Below are positions 1 through 10,932 of a DNA stretch of 64,000 bases, one piece after another. Every line of letters begins with the position of its first letter. The stretch's first letter is position 1. The stretch covers positions 23,501 to 87,500 of the forward strand of contig JASJOG010000272.1 in assembly GCA_030142905.1 (NCBI GenBank), given 5' to 3'. The notes under the pieces are model-generated. The model was not told where the DNA came from. It searched no databases and saw only the letters and a program-made list of their open reading frames with translations. A program made the translations under genes and the position numbers. Source of the stretch: Heliopora coerulea (lineage: Eukaryota > Cnidaria > Anthozoa > Scleralcyonacea > Helioporidae).

Positions 1-1242
1 CCTATAACTATACCTATAACTATACCTATACCCATACCTATACCCATACCTATACCCATACCTATACCCATGCCTATACCCATACCTATACCTATACCTA
101 TACCTATACCCATACCTATACCCATACCTATACCTATACCTATAACTATACCTATAACTATACCTATACCCATACCTATACCCATACCTATACCCATACC
201 TATACCCATACCTATACCCATACCTATACCTATACCTATACCTATACCTATACCCATACCTATACCCATACCTATACCCATACCTATACCTATATACCCA
301 TACCTATACCCATACCTATACCCATACCTATACCCATACCTATACCCATACCTATACCCATACCTATACCCATACCTATACCCATACCTATACCTATACC
401 CATACCTATACCTATACCTATACCCATACCTATACCTATACCTATACCCATACCTATACCATACCTATACCTATACCTATACCCATACCTATACTATACC
501 TATACCCATACCTATACCCATACCTATACCTATACCTATACCCATACCTATACCCATACCTATACCCATACCTATACCCATGCCTATACCCATACCTATA
601 CCCATACCTATACCCATACCTATAACTATACCTATAACTATACCTATACCCATACCTATACCCATACCTATACCCATACCTATACCCATGCCTATACCCA
701 TGCCTATACCCATACCTATACCTATACCCATACCTATACCTATACCCATACCTATACCCATACCTATACCCATACCTATACCCATACCTATACCCATACC
801 TATACCCATACCTATACCCATACCTATACCCATACCCATACCTATACCTATACCTATACCCATACCTATACCCATACCTATACCCATACCTATACCCATA
901 CCTATACCCATGCCTATACCCATACCTATACCCATACCTATACCTATACCTATAACTATACCTATACCCATACCTATACCCATACCTATACCTATACCTA
1001 TACCCATACCTATACCCATACCTATACCCATACCTATACCCATACCTATACCTATCCCTATCCCTATCCATATACCTATCCCTGTACCTACACCTATACC
1101 TATACCTATACATTTACCTACACCTACACTTACCCCTACACTTACACCTACACTTACACCTTTACCTATACCAATACCTATACCGATACCTATATCTATG
1201 CCTACGCCTACACTACAGCTATACCTAAATCTATACCTACAA
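1..1242. repeat. CCTATA/CCCATA satellite array
   Basis: A nearly unbroken array of six-base units alternating CCTATA and CCCATA, so the effective period is often 12. Rare variants (CCTATAACTATA, CCCATG) occur, and the right end decays from about 1060 into CCTACA and CTTACA-like units. It starts at the window edge, so its full length is unknown. Long open frames cross it in several phases only because the unit contains no stop codon; they are not genes. The unit is unlike the TTAGGG telomere repeat. Scattered degenerate units reappear near 2195-2310. Confidence 0.97.
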
Positions 1243-1668
1243 CACCTTTTGCTGTTCATTACCAGAAAATATACTACCATTAACGCCAACCTCAAACTCA
1301 TTAACACAAAAATACATTCAGTTTATTCAATCGACATTCACTAGCGTAGATATGCAACCATTTGCATCAAAGGGCATTCTATTGCGCCAACAGTCAACCA
1401 TTAACACCATTCTACTACACACTAGGGATAATAAAATTTCACTCACACAAGAGAAATGTCTTGCCTAATTGAAATTTTATTATCCCTAATATATAGTAGA
1501 ATGGTGTTTATGGTCGTCTCTTGGTGCTATGGAATGCCCTTTGATGCAAATGGTTGCGTATCTACGCTAGTGAATGTCGATTGAATAAGGTAAATGCATT
1601 TTTGCGTTAATGATTTTGAGGTTGGTGTTAATGATAGTATATTTTCTGGTAATGAACAGCAAAAGGTG
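1243..1668. mobile_element. Long-armed fold-back element, family F1, copy 1
   Basis: Begins CACCTTTTGCTG and ends with its reverse complement CAGCAAAAGGTG. The two arms, each about 200 bp, are near-perfect inverted copies meeting at a short loop around 1440-1470, so the whole 426 bp can fold into one hairpin. There is no coding capacity, as in a non-autonomous MITE-like element. Related copies lie at 2548-2929, 15907-16250, 28284-29320 and 33354-33783. Decayed CCTATA-type sequence on both sides suggests insertion within the satellite. Confidence 0.9.
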
Positions 1669-2424
1669 AACTACACTTACTCCCAGATCTACACCTCTAT
1701 CTATGCCAATGCTCACCGTATTTTAAGAAATTAACGCTCCATAAAATATACGCAAATTCGAAAAATTCGTGTAGGGTCAAGGAACACTAAAATCCGCGAC
1801 CTTAATTTCCGTAATTATGATCCCAAATTCTTGATCCTGCCCAGACACAGTTAACACCAAGATAAAAATATCTTTTCTTTGCTTTTTGTTATTCTCTATT
1901 AAGATTTGATGTTCCCCCAATGTACATTTCATTGTGAGGATTACCAGCATCTAATTAAGTAGCGCATTAATAAGATCTTTATAACCAAAGATATGTAACT
2001 TGAATCCTCATTACTGAGTGGTGGAATAAAATGTGCTCTTGTTGGTACCATTAATTTTTTTCTTCGGGTTAATCGCGTTAATTTATTTCGTTTTGAAATT
2101 TTACTTCCTCTTTCCCAAGTAATTTTCCCTATCACTGGGGTTAATTTAAAATACCGTAATTAACACGAGCGTTACTTTCCTATGGTGATGTACATCCATC
2201 TATACCCGTACCTACACTTATGCCTATACCAAAATATCTATAATGTGTGCAATATACACAACATATCTATATACCTGTATCTACATCTGTATCTATTTCT
2301 CTTATATATTTTTACCTATATCTGAACCATATCAATTTCTATATTTATATCTATACATAAAAATGTGACGTGTCAGTAAGTGTAATGAATGTACATGTGC
2401 ATATATGTACACAATATGTTTGTA
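1669..2424. other. Spacer with degenerate satellite remnants
   Basis: AT-rich sequence with no recognisable gene. Degenerate CCTATA/CCTACA units occur near 1675-1710 and 2195-2310, consistent with an older, eroded extension of the satellite. Nothing else is seen. Confidence 0.6.
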
Positions 2425-2547
2425 GATAGACCAGTGATCTTTCTCCTCCAAACTTTGAAAACATTCATAAACTGGGGCACAGCCGCTTTTTGAAGGACAA
2501 ACACATATATCGATGGTTTGCAATCAATCTAACGAGATTGCCGAAAC
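2425..2547 (-). pseudogene. Conserved coding-like fragment, unknown family, copy A
   Basis: The minus strand reads a segment containing SKSG, APVYE, FQSLEE and DHWSIY. The plus strand at about 29338-29450 encodes the same residues with a handful of changes ([17 protein letters not shown]). Both fragments abut an F1 fold-back element at the same internal point of its arm. Shared protein sequence with scattered base changes suggests descent from a real coding region, perhaps of a larger element. The family is not recognised. Confidence 0.45.
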
Positions 2548-2929
2548 AAGCTCAAACTCATCAACACAAAAAATATATTAATTTTATTCGATCGACATTC
2601 ACTAGCGTAGACACGCAACCGTACGCATCGAAGGGCATTCCATAGCGCCAACAGACGACCATTAACAACATACTACTGTACATTAGGGATAATAAAATTT
2701 CAATTACGCAAGAGAAATGTCTCGCCTAATTGAAATTTTATTATCCCTAATGCATAGTAGAATGGTGTTAATGGTCGTCTCTTGGCGCTATAGAATGCCT
2801 TTTGATGCAAATGGTTGCATATCTACGCTAATGAATGTCGATTGAATAAAATGAATGTATTTTTGTGTTAATGACTTTGAGGTTGGCGTTAATGGTAGTA
2901 TATTTTCTGGTAATGAACAGCAAAAGGTG
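2548..2929. mobile_element. Fold-back element F1, copy 2 (left end truncated)
   Basis: Same inverted-arm element as at 1243-1668. The right end is complete (CAGCAAAAGGTG at 2918-2929). The left arm begins inside the family sequence at the CTCAAACTCAT motif and is joined directly to the coding-like fragment at 2425-2547. The junction matches the one at copy 4, on the opposite strand. Confidence 0.85.
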
Positions 2930-3129
2930 TAATACCGCAGCCATGTTTGTTCCAAATATATTAACAGTTAATAAGATTCTTTTTCAATGTGCCACCAACA
3001 TCATTAATTTATTCTGGGAGCAACCAAAGAGAGCAACTGGGGGGACCAACTGCCTTCGATCATTAATGGGACAAATTCTTTCTCCCAACGAAATAAATCA
3101 TATGAAAGATTGAATTGTTCATTGTCGGT

Positions 3130-3495
3130 TCAGTGTTGTTAATTGAATGACATTTTTCTAGTCTTGAACTGGATTGTTTGTTTTTGCGCGACGTTTCGGA
3201 AGAATCTTCTTCCATTTTCAGACGTGGCGGTGTGGGCGACTTGAGTGTTTATATGTTGTCGTGAGAGGCGAACCTCTGTGAAGATACCCCTTGAGCGTGG
3301 GACGAGGAATGTTTGTGGGCAGAATGAAGTTTTGATCCTTCCTTTGGTTTAAGGTTGGTAAGCCAAATGTCTGGTAGTTTGTAGGATGTTTTGTCGATGT
3401 GATGTGGGCGTGTTGATGAGTGGATTGATTCTTTTATTAGTCCGGTTTTATAGTGAGGTTCTTGGTGTAGAATTTTCTTGGTGTTCCACTCGAAA
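3130..3495 (-). mobile_element. Penelope-like element 3' end, minus-strand fragment
   Basis: The minus strand encodes the tail of a Penelope-like GIY-YIG protein (WNTKKILHQEPHYK then IKESIHSS), followed by a tail with a CGACGTTTCGG motif near 3190. The same protein and tail occur in the opposite orientation at about 4028-4370, so the two ends form an inverted pair around 3500. Only the C-terminal part is present. It is non-functional. Confidence 0.75.
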
Positions 3496-3499
3496 ACTG

Positions 3500-4370
3500 G
3501 TCTACTCCCACCGCAACTACCGAGCCAAACGAAGTGTTGTGACCACATTATTCCAACGAGCACACGCCATTATATCTAGTAGATAAGAAGTCAAAAAGGA
3601 AGAAGATCACCAGCATAATGTTCTAAATGCAAGCAGCTACCAACCATCGTTTGTAAAAAGATCCCTTGCCAAAACCGAACCAACCAACCACACAGATATT
3701 TCCGATCCCGCAACAACAGTCAACTTAACCTACGTACACAAAATTAGCGAAAGCATCCGCCAAATTCTATCCCACCATAATATCCACTCCACTTAATACA
3801 CGCATTCAACACTTCGAAGTATTTTATCCAAACCGAAGGATCCAGGACCACCACAGAAGAAAAACAATGTTGTCTACAAATGGCAATGCAACGATTGCGA
3901 GGCCATATACATTAGGGAAACAAAACGAACGCTAGAACAGAGGACAAAAGAACATCAACGAGCAGTGAGAAAAAGACAAACAAAACAATACGAGACTGCA
4001 GACCATTGCTGGCAGCACAACCACACTTTCGACTGGAACACCAAGAAAATTCTACACCAAGAACCTCACTACAAAACGCGACTAATAAAAGAATCAATCC
4101 ACTCATCAACACCCCAAATCACATCAACAAAACATCTGACAGACTACCAAACATTTGGCTCACCAACCTTAAACCAAAGGAAGGATCAAAACTTCATTCC
4201 GCCCACTCACAATCCTCGTCCCACGCTCAAGGGTTGTCTTCACAGAGGTACACCTACCACGACAACATATAAACACTCAAGTCGCCCACACCGCCACGCA
4301 TGAAGATGGAAGAAGATTCTTTCGAAACGTCGCGCAAAAACAAACAATCCAGTTCAAGATTACAAATAAA
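3500..4370 (+). mobile_element. Penelope-like element C-terminal fragment with GIY-YIG domain
   Basis: Plus-strand translation shows a linker beginning KRSVVTTLFQRAH, then YVHKISESIRQIL, then a GIY-YIG endonuclease region (NVVYKWQCNDCEAIYIRETK, REQRT-like and EHQRAVRK stretches, DHCWQHNH). The second signature reads YIR instead of the usual YIG. At least two in-frame stops interrupt it (near 3585 and 3795). The family nicks target DNA to prime reverse transcription; this copy is dead. The 3' end carries TTCGAAACGTCGCG near 4318-4333 and abuts the MED25-derived duplication. Confidence 0.8.
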
Positions 4371-4540
4371 TCATATTTGTCATAGGAAATCATTTTATAA
4401 CTGCAACTTCGGCTGAGAAATGCATTTTTGGATAGAACTGGGGACTCTTGAGTCGAAACATTTTCCCAGTGGCTAGTTGACCTCCATCCATTCAGAAATC
4501 ATGGTTGCGCCCCTGAATTCATTTCAATCCAGACACTTAC

Positions 4541-4648
4541 CTGATCATTGGGTATCAATCCAACAAATTCTCTTTTACGAGGGCTAAAAATCAGCAACAA
4601 AATCCTTACATCGCAGTCAGTGGCATTTACAAAATGAACGCATCCAGC
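4541..4648 (-). pseudogene. Duplicated MED25 ACID exon (AGCVHF), orphan copy
   Basis: 36 codons from [15 protein letters not shown] to GLIPNDQ, bounded by a TAG acceptor and a GTAAGT donor. It differs from the MED25 exon at 34681-34788 at three bases: two silent, and one changing RKRA to RKRE. The frame is intact. It is typed as pseudogene because no complete gene is visible around it; it could be a live exon of an unseen transcript. Confidence 0.75.
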
Positions 4649-5496
4649 CTATAAAACAGAAAGAAGGTGGCTAGGTTTACTTAAGAGTCACTGCGCCTGT
4701 TTTTAACACTCCATGTATCAACGAATGGTTTATTTGTCAAATGACTTTTCACAAAATCCATATTTAATGGTGGTGAAATATAAAGTAACCTCTCCAATAC
4801 GTAATGGGAAATTATTCTCCTGCGTAAATTTTCAAACAATCGCTTTCTCTTCTTTTGGTGAGATGTTCTTGTCCCAGTTTGTTGGCATACAACAGCGATA
4901 TGCAAGAACGGATATGAAATGATATTATAAACTCTGCAGACCAAATTCTTTTACTTCCAGTCCATCTTTAATCTTGGGTGAATAACCTTATTTTGAAAGT
5001 TGACAGTGTTTTTGATCATTACTTAATTTTAACTTAACGTGCACCTGAATATCCTTCTGGAAAAAGACTCTTAGTATATAATCACTAAAATCTTAGTGAA
5101 ATTAAACAAGTTAAAATATACAGTTAGCTTTTTATCTGAATGAAAACACCTTTCGCGGTAAATAGACGACTTACTGGAAAGAAACAGATTTTATCATTTC
5201 ATTCCTCTTTATCGTCTAGATCACATAGGATTATTTCATTTAAAAATTCAGAAGGGTCTGGGATTCTGCACGAACGTAGGAGGCGAGATTCTGACGTTTC
5301 GAGCAAAGGCCCTTTTTAGCTTTTAACACGACGTTCAGCACTGTTTACCAAACGCTCTACTTCTTTATTATTGTCCAAACTTTTTCATACAACCGGCCGA
5401 GGAACAGACGGAAATAAAAGAAATGAATGTTGGTCCACAACAAACGTCAATTGCATTTCAAACAACAAACTCCACAACGTCCAGCAGTAAACTTAC

Positions 5497-5610
5497 AAGT
5501 CGAACACCGGTTGCCATCACACGGTGCAAGGCCCGTAAAGACCCTGTGTCATTTTCAGCAAAATGGAAATAAACGGTTCGTGAATTATGAAGCAGAGTTC
5601 CTAAACTTGT
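5497..5610 (-). pseudogene. Duplicated MED25 ACID exon ([10 protein letters not shown]), orphan copy
   Basis: 38 codons, intact, with acceptor TTTCTAG and donor GTAAGT. Compared with 35652-35765 there are nine base differences, eight of them amino-acid-changing (for example GFHF to YFHF, DPES to DTGS, ALYR to ALHR, VRF to VRL). The MED25 copy is closer to the family at these sites, so this copy is the one drifting. Confidence 0.75.
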
Positions 5611-5705
5611 CTAGAAAAAATAAGAAATGTTTAGAGAACCAGTAAATGTATTGTAAATTCAAAAACCCATGTAAAATAACGAATAAGATTTTTCATTTTT
5701 CTTAC

Positions 5706-5763
5706 CAACAAGGTCTGTGGAATAAGCTGCATCACTAACTTTTCTGGCCACGTATCAGTTTGC
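5706..5763 (-). pseudogene. Duplicated MED25 ACID exon (QTDTWPEKL), orphan copy
   Basis: 58 bases, one completing a split codon and then 19 codons ([19 protein letters not shown]). It differs from the MED25 exon at 35862-35919 by a single change, K to T after QTD. The GCAG acceptor and GTAAG donor are preserved. Confidence 0.75.
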
Positions 5764-6460
5764 CTGCGAGAAACATGTACAAAATAATCATGTTAAATAT
5801 TAAACAACGCTTTTCCTAGTGAACTTTCAGTTTTGAAAGGCATTACCTTCAAATACGTCCCATCCATATACTTGTTTCATTATTATTTGGTGTTATGATT
5901 ATCAGTATAGGGAATAGCATGGTTACAAAACTCCGAAGGACGAGTGAAAAAAATGTAAAACATTTATCAAGTGTGATCCATGGTCTATTCAAATGAAGCA
6001 ATCCGAATAGACCGAGATATCACATGAAGAATTGTTATTGGTTCAGTGTGTTAACAAAACTTACAAATTATTTCCGGGAGGAGTAGAAACATGGCACGCT
6101 AAAGTACGGTTCACTCTTGTCATTGGTCCATTACTTTCGGGACGAACCTATCGATTTATAAGTGTCAAAAAGTTAGAATCAACTTAAAACTATAGCGCTA
6201 ATATCATCATGTCATCAAGATGTTAAATCATCACACATCTTTACATTTTCGATACGTCATGACTACGCCATCATCTCTACCAGAATAAATGTTATACTTT
6301 ATTCAATCTTACGCTGTCTACGCTATTTCATGTTTTTCTTTTTCATAACCCAGTCTAATACAACTGTTCAATATCCTATCTAATCTAGTCCTACTTTACA
6401 ACATCACCCTGTACAACTTTACAGCAAACTGTGCACTACCACACTAAACTCTGGTACGTT

Positions 6461-6556
6461 TTAATGGGCTGGGCTGGGCTGGGCTGGGCTGGGCTGGGCT
6501 GGGCAGGGCTGGGCTGGGCTGGGCAGGGCTGGGCTGGGCTGGGCTGGGCAGGGCTG
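6461..6556. repeat. GGGCT pentanucleotide microsatellite
   Basis: About 19 GGGCT units with occasional GGGCA variants. The homologous place in the MED25 intron copy (about 36682-36715) holds only a few units, so the array expanded after the duplication or contracted in the other copy. Open frames across it are repeat artefacts. Confidence 0.95.
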
Positions 6557-6950
6557 AGCTGTTCTGTACTTCGCCGGCCGGTGCTGGGCTCGGCTTTGTA
6601 CTGCAATCCAGTTTTGTGCGGGGGGTTGTGCAGTTCTTTGTAGCACTGTGTTGTGCTCAGCTCTGATGTGCTCCGCTTGGCTGTGTTGCCCTGTGCTTGG
6701 CTGAGTCGTGCTTTGCTGTGCAGTCCTGTGCAAGCCGCAGCTACAGATTTACTAATAGTGTATTTTCCTGTACGTAAACACGAGTTTACCGTTTCATGCC
6801 ATTCCAAATATCCAGTCCAAGGCAGAAGTTGCAAACCACCATTTGCTGTTCAAAATCAACCAAGAAAATCAAACTGAGTCATTTCAATCGACTAATAAAT
6901 GAACATGTAATATTTCGAGGGTTATCTACGAGTCGACCATTTGAGCGAAA

Positions 6951-7349
6951 ATTGAAAGTAAGTTATTTACGATCATTTAAATACAAACTTAAAACACTGC
7001 ACCCCTTCTGAGATTGGGAATTAAGGGTCAAGAAAACGCAGCCTAAGTGCTACTCCCGTTATTAGTAAATACAGAATTGTGAGTGGCAAAGCAACAGTAA
7101 ACAACAGGGGCCGCGGAACGATATTTTGAGGGGGGGTCTGACAGGGGACGATAGCATGATCCCCTGGAAAAATTAAATGCAATATTTCTGAGACGGTCGT
7201 GAACACTTCTTATTTTACTGATTACTCAGAAATCACAAAACACCGGTTATATTAACAGGAACAACTCAAATACTATCAGCTGGTCACTCAAATATCGGAT
7301 ATGTTTATCGGATAATTAAAATCATAAACTAAAATGCGAGTGTAGTTCT
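6951..7349. other. Spacer between duplication and Penelope fragment
   Basis: No gene or known repeat recognised. It contains a short G-run near 7129-7137. Confidence 0.5.
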
Positions 7350-7800
7350 CGCTATGTAGCTAGAACAACTCAACGGTTAAGTGAACGGATCAAGCAACAT
7401 GTGCCAAGTGTTATACGAAACAAGACCATACCAATAAGAAATCAACCGACAAGGCAATGTAACTCTGTTCAAACGATTAATTGTGACTCGGCGGCAATCG
7501 GTCGACACTTCTTGTCAAACAGATGTTCCAATAACTATTCAGACTCCAAATTTAGCATCCTGGCAAAGTGCTGCTTAGCATTCTTTTTAAAGATTATGGA
7601 ATCCATGTATATTGGCGTTATTTTGATGTTCAATCCATCCTATGTGGGTTGACATCATTGACTTTACATCAGGTATAAATATAGCTGATAACTCAGTTGT
7701 CAACAGTTAGTAGACGTTTGCACCTGAAGAGTGGTCTGCCGAAATGCATAGTGCTTCTTTTTAGTATATACTTTCTCTCTGTGTGTTGGTTCGTCTAGTT
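7350..7800 (+). mobile_element. Penelope-like element C-terminal fragment
   Basis: Plus-strand translation gives a degenerate GIY-YIG end (SSRYVARTTQRLSERIKQHV, then HFLSNRC, YSDSKFSILAK and LKIMESMYI), matching the usual Penelope pattern YVGRT, IKQHVP, FxILA and LExxYI. YVA replaces the canonical YVG/YIG. A tail follows with CTGAAGA at 7724 and GAAATGC at 7741, the position where such elements carry ribozyme-like motifs. There is no upstream reverse transcriptase. Inactive. Confidence 0.7.
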
Positions 7801-9364
7801 CTTTTCAGAACTGTCTTGTATAACCATTCACCATGGTTAAGACGTTTTTCAAAGCGATACTGAAATATTTAATTTCTTTCCAAAAAAAAGGGGGATCTGA
7901 AGCGCCCCAGCTCCCCCCCCCCCCGCCTTCGCAGCCCCTGAACAAAAGAAAAAATATCAAAGCAAAGAGAAAGAGAAAACTTTTTGAAGAAAATAAAATA
8001 CTGACTGTTTTTAATGCTTATCCTCGTCCAATGTGCTCTGACTGAATTACGTACTTCCACTGTTATTGGTCTGATCTGGTGTTGGTGATATGGTGGAAAG
8101 TTTGGATTTTCATTAAAAGACTCAGGGTGAGTTCAAAAAGATTTTATCAACTGAAATTTGAATTTCATTGGTCAACCGAAATATTTTGAACTGCATCAAT
8201 TTACAGTTCTGGATTTACACTAATAGTATTTGAACAATCGGTCATTGGATACAAATGGGAACTAACTTGCAACCTTCAGTAGCAAGGTAAAATGCGCTAA
8301 TATTGAGCTACCATGTGCTATTAACTTTTCGCGGGACTTTAATTTCGCGGATTCCCGATTTTGAAGTTTCGCGGGAACAAATTTTCGCCAATTTGGATTT
8401 CAGATTTTACTGCTGGGAACAAATTTTCGGGAATCTCAAGGAATTTCCCGTCTGATGTTGCACGCACGGTACTTGTACATAACAACAGGGGATTTGATGT
8501 TGTTTTGTTGAGCTAATTTACTATTACAACTAAAGGCTACGGCTTGGTGTGATTTCGGACGACATCGGCGCCGGTTAAAAAACGTAAACTGCTAGCTACG
8601 TTAGACGAAGTTAAACTGCCGTCATTTGTAGTCCTATCGAATCAGTCAATTAAGATGATCTCAGGGCCATTTCTCCTGAGCTGCTGCAGACTCTGTGATA
8701 AAAACGGCACTTTCCATGCATATTCACCTAACAGCCGGCGTTATTTGGGTTTGCTGCAGAGTTTGCTCTTTTTCAGTTAATCTAAATGAAGTAAATTTTC
8801 TCGGGTTTTGTTTCCACTGGAGTTTATTTCTACGGGATCTTATTTTCGTTAATTGCAGGAAAATCCGCGAAATTTTCATCCCACACGAGGCTTGTTTGGT
8901 TTTTAGGTACTTTCAAAGAATTTGCAAATTGTATCTAAATTTGGAAATCGCGACTTTAGTCAGATTCGAGTCGCAATTTTTCTTCACTCGACTCGACGCT
9001 TATAACTAGCATGGAATAGGTAGTCTATTGAATAGTTATCACACAGCTTTTAATTAATAAATCATCCAACACAACTGAACAGAGAATTTAACAAAATGGG
9101 TGGAAAGTCCTGTCCACTTACACATCTATAAGTACACAATATCTCATAAGCAAAATCATAGAAACCCAAAATCTGTAATTCAGACCTCAACGACTTCGGA
9201 TTATACGTTTCTCGTAAACGATAGCATACTAAATATTAGAAAACTTTCGGATGGATGAAAAAAGATACTTGGGATTTTTAAGATAATCCCGTGAGGGTTA
9301 TTGTCACTGGATGTTTTGGTTCAATACAATGTATTTGAATACTTACTTGCATTATTTATGAATA
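7801..9364. other. Gene-free AT-rich stretch
   Basis: No recognisable exon or RNA gene. It contains a C-homopolymer at about 7912-7924. Open frames of 60-105 codons here have no recognisable similarity and no supporting splice context. Confidence 0.5.
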
Positions 9365-9682
9365 CTTAAAAATTATAATTATTATAAATAATTATAATTA
9401 TTATAAATAATTATAATAATTATTATAAATATTTATCATAATAATTATTTTTGAACACTTGCTTACATTATTTTTGAATACTTAAAAATTATAATTATTA
9501 CAGTCATTATTATAATTATCATTATAATTATTATCATTATTATAATTATAATTATCATTATAATTATTTTTGAACTCTTGCATTATTTTTTAATACTTAA
9601 AAATTATAATTATTCTAGTCATTATTATTAGTTACTATAATCATTATAATTGTTATTATTATTATCATTATAATTATTTTTG
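9365..9682. repeat. AT-rich imperfect array ([21 protein letters not shown])
   Basis: Repeated permutations of TTATAATTATTATAA and ATTATCATTATAATT, interspersed with TTTTTGAACACTTGC. Strongly self-complementary, probably an AT-rich minisatellite. Confidence 0.8.
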
Positions 9683-9689
9683 AACACCT

Positions 9690-9835
9690 ACTTGCATTAT
9701 TTTTGGCCTCATCTGATGTTTCTTTTTGTTTCGGCCTCTTACCAGGTCCTTTAAACCAAACAGACAAAAATTAAGAAGCATTTGAACCAGGAACCTTTCA
9801 GTCCAAGGATGCTCTAGCCATTCAGCTAGGATTTG
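9690..9835 (-). mobile_element. tRNA-derived SINE, family S1
   Basis: On the minus strand the head reads CCTAGCTGAATGGCTAGAGC (box A-like), followed by GGTTCCTGGTTCAAATGC (box B-like). The tail ends in AAACATCAGATGAGGCC. The cloverleaf is imperfect, so this is not a functional tRNA gene. Related tails lie at 10758-10932 and 38110-38200. Confidence 0.7.
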
Positions 9836-10757
9836 CTGTGTTCGAATTTTACATGTTTTTATGTTATTCACTATTGAGAAATTTATTGCAATCTACTGAT
9901 AATTATCCAAATGAGAATAGCATTCACGAAGAATGTAGCTGGCAAATGACGTTTTCAATGAATGTTTTACTGGTGGTCATCTCACCATTTTAATATCAGA
10001 GTACATGTAGGGACATTTTGGCTACTTGAATAAGTCTTCTTATTGCTTTGTGAGGAACTTTTGAGATCGAGTAGCGAACTTAAGCAATTCACGTTCTTGA
10101 GCCACGGACGGCTTTTTCTTTCAGTAGAATTTCTCATGCAAATTATGCATGAAAAGAAATAATTTCAAATCTCAGGGGCATCGTAGAACTATCAGCATTC
10201 CCACTTTCTGAAGAAGACGACGTCTACTCCCACAACGACATGTTTCAGCTAAGTTAAGTTCACCGCCGAAACGCACAATAGACATGCTATGATCTCTCTT
10301 GGGATTTTTGTTATCCATTGGGATTTTTGTTATCCATTGGGATTTTTAAGTTATCCATTGGTCAGAGAGCGTTTCCAGTTATTCAAATAAAATATTCTGT
10401 TGAAAGAATAAACAGCCCAAAATTCAAAAATACCTGTTCGTCAAATCTTCCGGTTGACCTCCGTGGCTTAACAACGTCAGCTGCTTAAGTTTGCCAACGT
10501 TGTTGCATGTGACGGACAACTTGGATGCAAAGTGGTAATTAAGTTGCTACACAGAATCGCAAATGCACTAAATTTCTCATAAAACGATGGTATGTAGCAT
10601 GTTAAAACGATGGTATGTAGCATGTTAAAACTTTGACCAAACTGAAATAAAAAAATTATCATTGGCAGTTAAGATGAATACAACTCCATGACAGTTATTT
10701 TTACCCAATGTTGTGCTCCAATACTAGGCAGCTGAATACGTACTTATATAACTGTTG
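9836..10757. other. Spacer with two small tandem repeats
   Basis: No gene recognised. At about 10297-10361 the phrase TTGGGATTTTTGTTATCCA recurs three times (period about 22-24). At about 10587-10634 AAACGATGGTATGTAGCATG occurs twice (period 23). Confidence 0.7.
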
Positions 10758-10932
10758 TCCTCGTCTGATGTTTCATCTTGATTCGACCTCTTTGCTGGAA
10801 CTTCAAACGTACAGAGAAAAAGTTAGAACTTACGTATACCTTCTCAAGGTTTCAACTAAGGAACACATTACTGAAATAATGGAATTTGAACTTGTGACAT
10901 TCTGGTCTAAGGTAAAGCGCATCAGACGTTGA
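10758..10932 (-). mobile_element. Degenerate tRNA-derived SINE, family S1
   Basis: The minus strand carries a decayed tRNA-like head (CACAAGTTCAAATTCC as box B) and the same tail as at 9690 (GAAACATCAGACGAGG). More diverged than that copy. Confidence 0.5.

Larger units (their letters stand above)
4395..6950 (-). repeat. Segmental duplication of the MED25 ACID-domain region
   Basis: This ~2.55 kb block matches about 34500-37105 in the same orientation over introns and exons, with small indels. It contains copies of three consecutive MED25 exons (4541-4648, 5497-5610, 5706-5763), all with consensus acceptors and donors. The 280 coding bases differ from the MED25 copy at 13 positions by eye, none a stop or frameshift. 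Left of the block is an inverted Penelope-like pair and right of it, after ~400 bp, another Penelope fragment. No promoter or terminal exon was recognised for it. Confidence 0.9.

Noticed and set aside
70..1344. 424-codon Pro-Ile frame and its antisense companions
   Set aside because: They translate the stop-free CCTATA/CCCATA satellite in several phases; length reflects the repeat only.
6431..6834. GWAGLGWAG-type frames on both strands
   Set aside because: Translation of the GGGCT microsatellite, with no splice context or homology.
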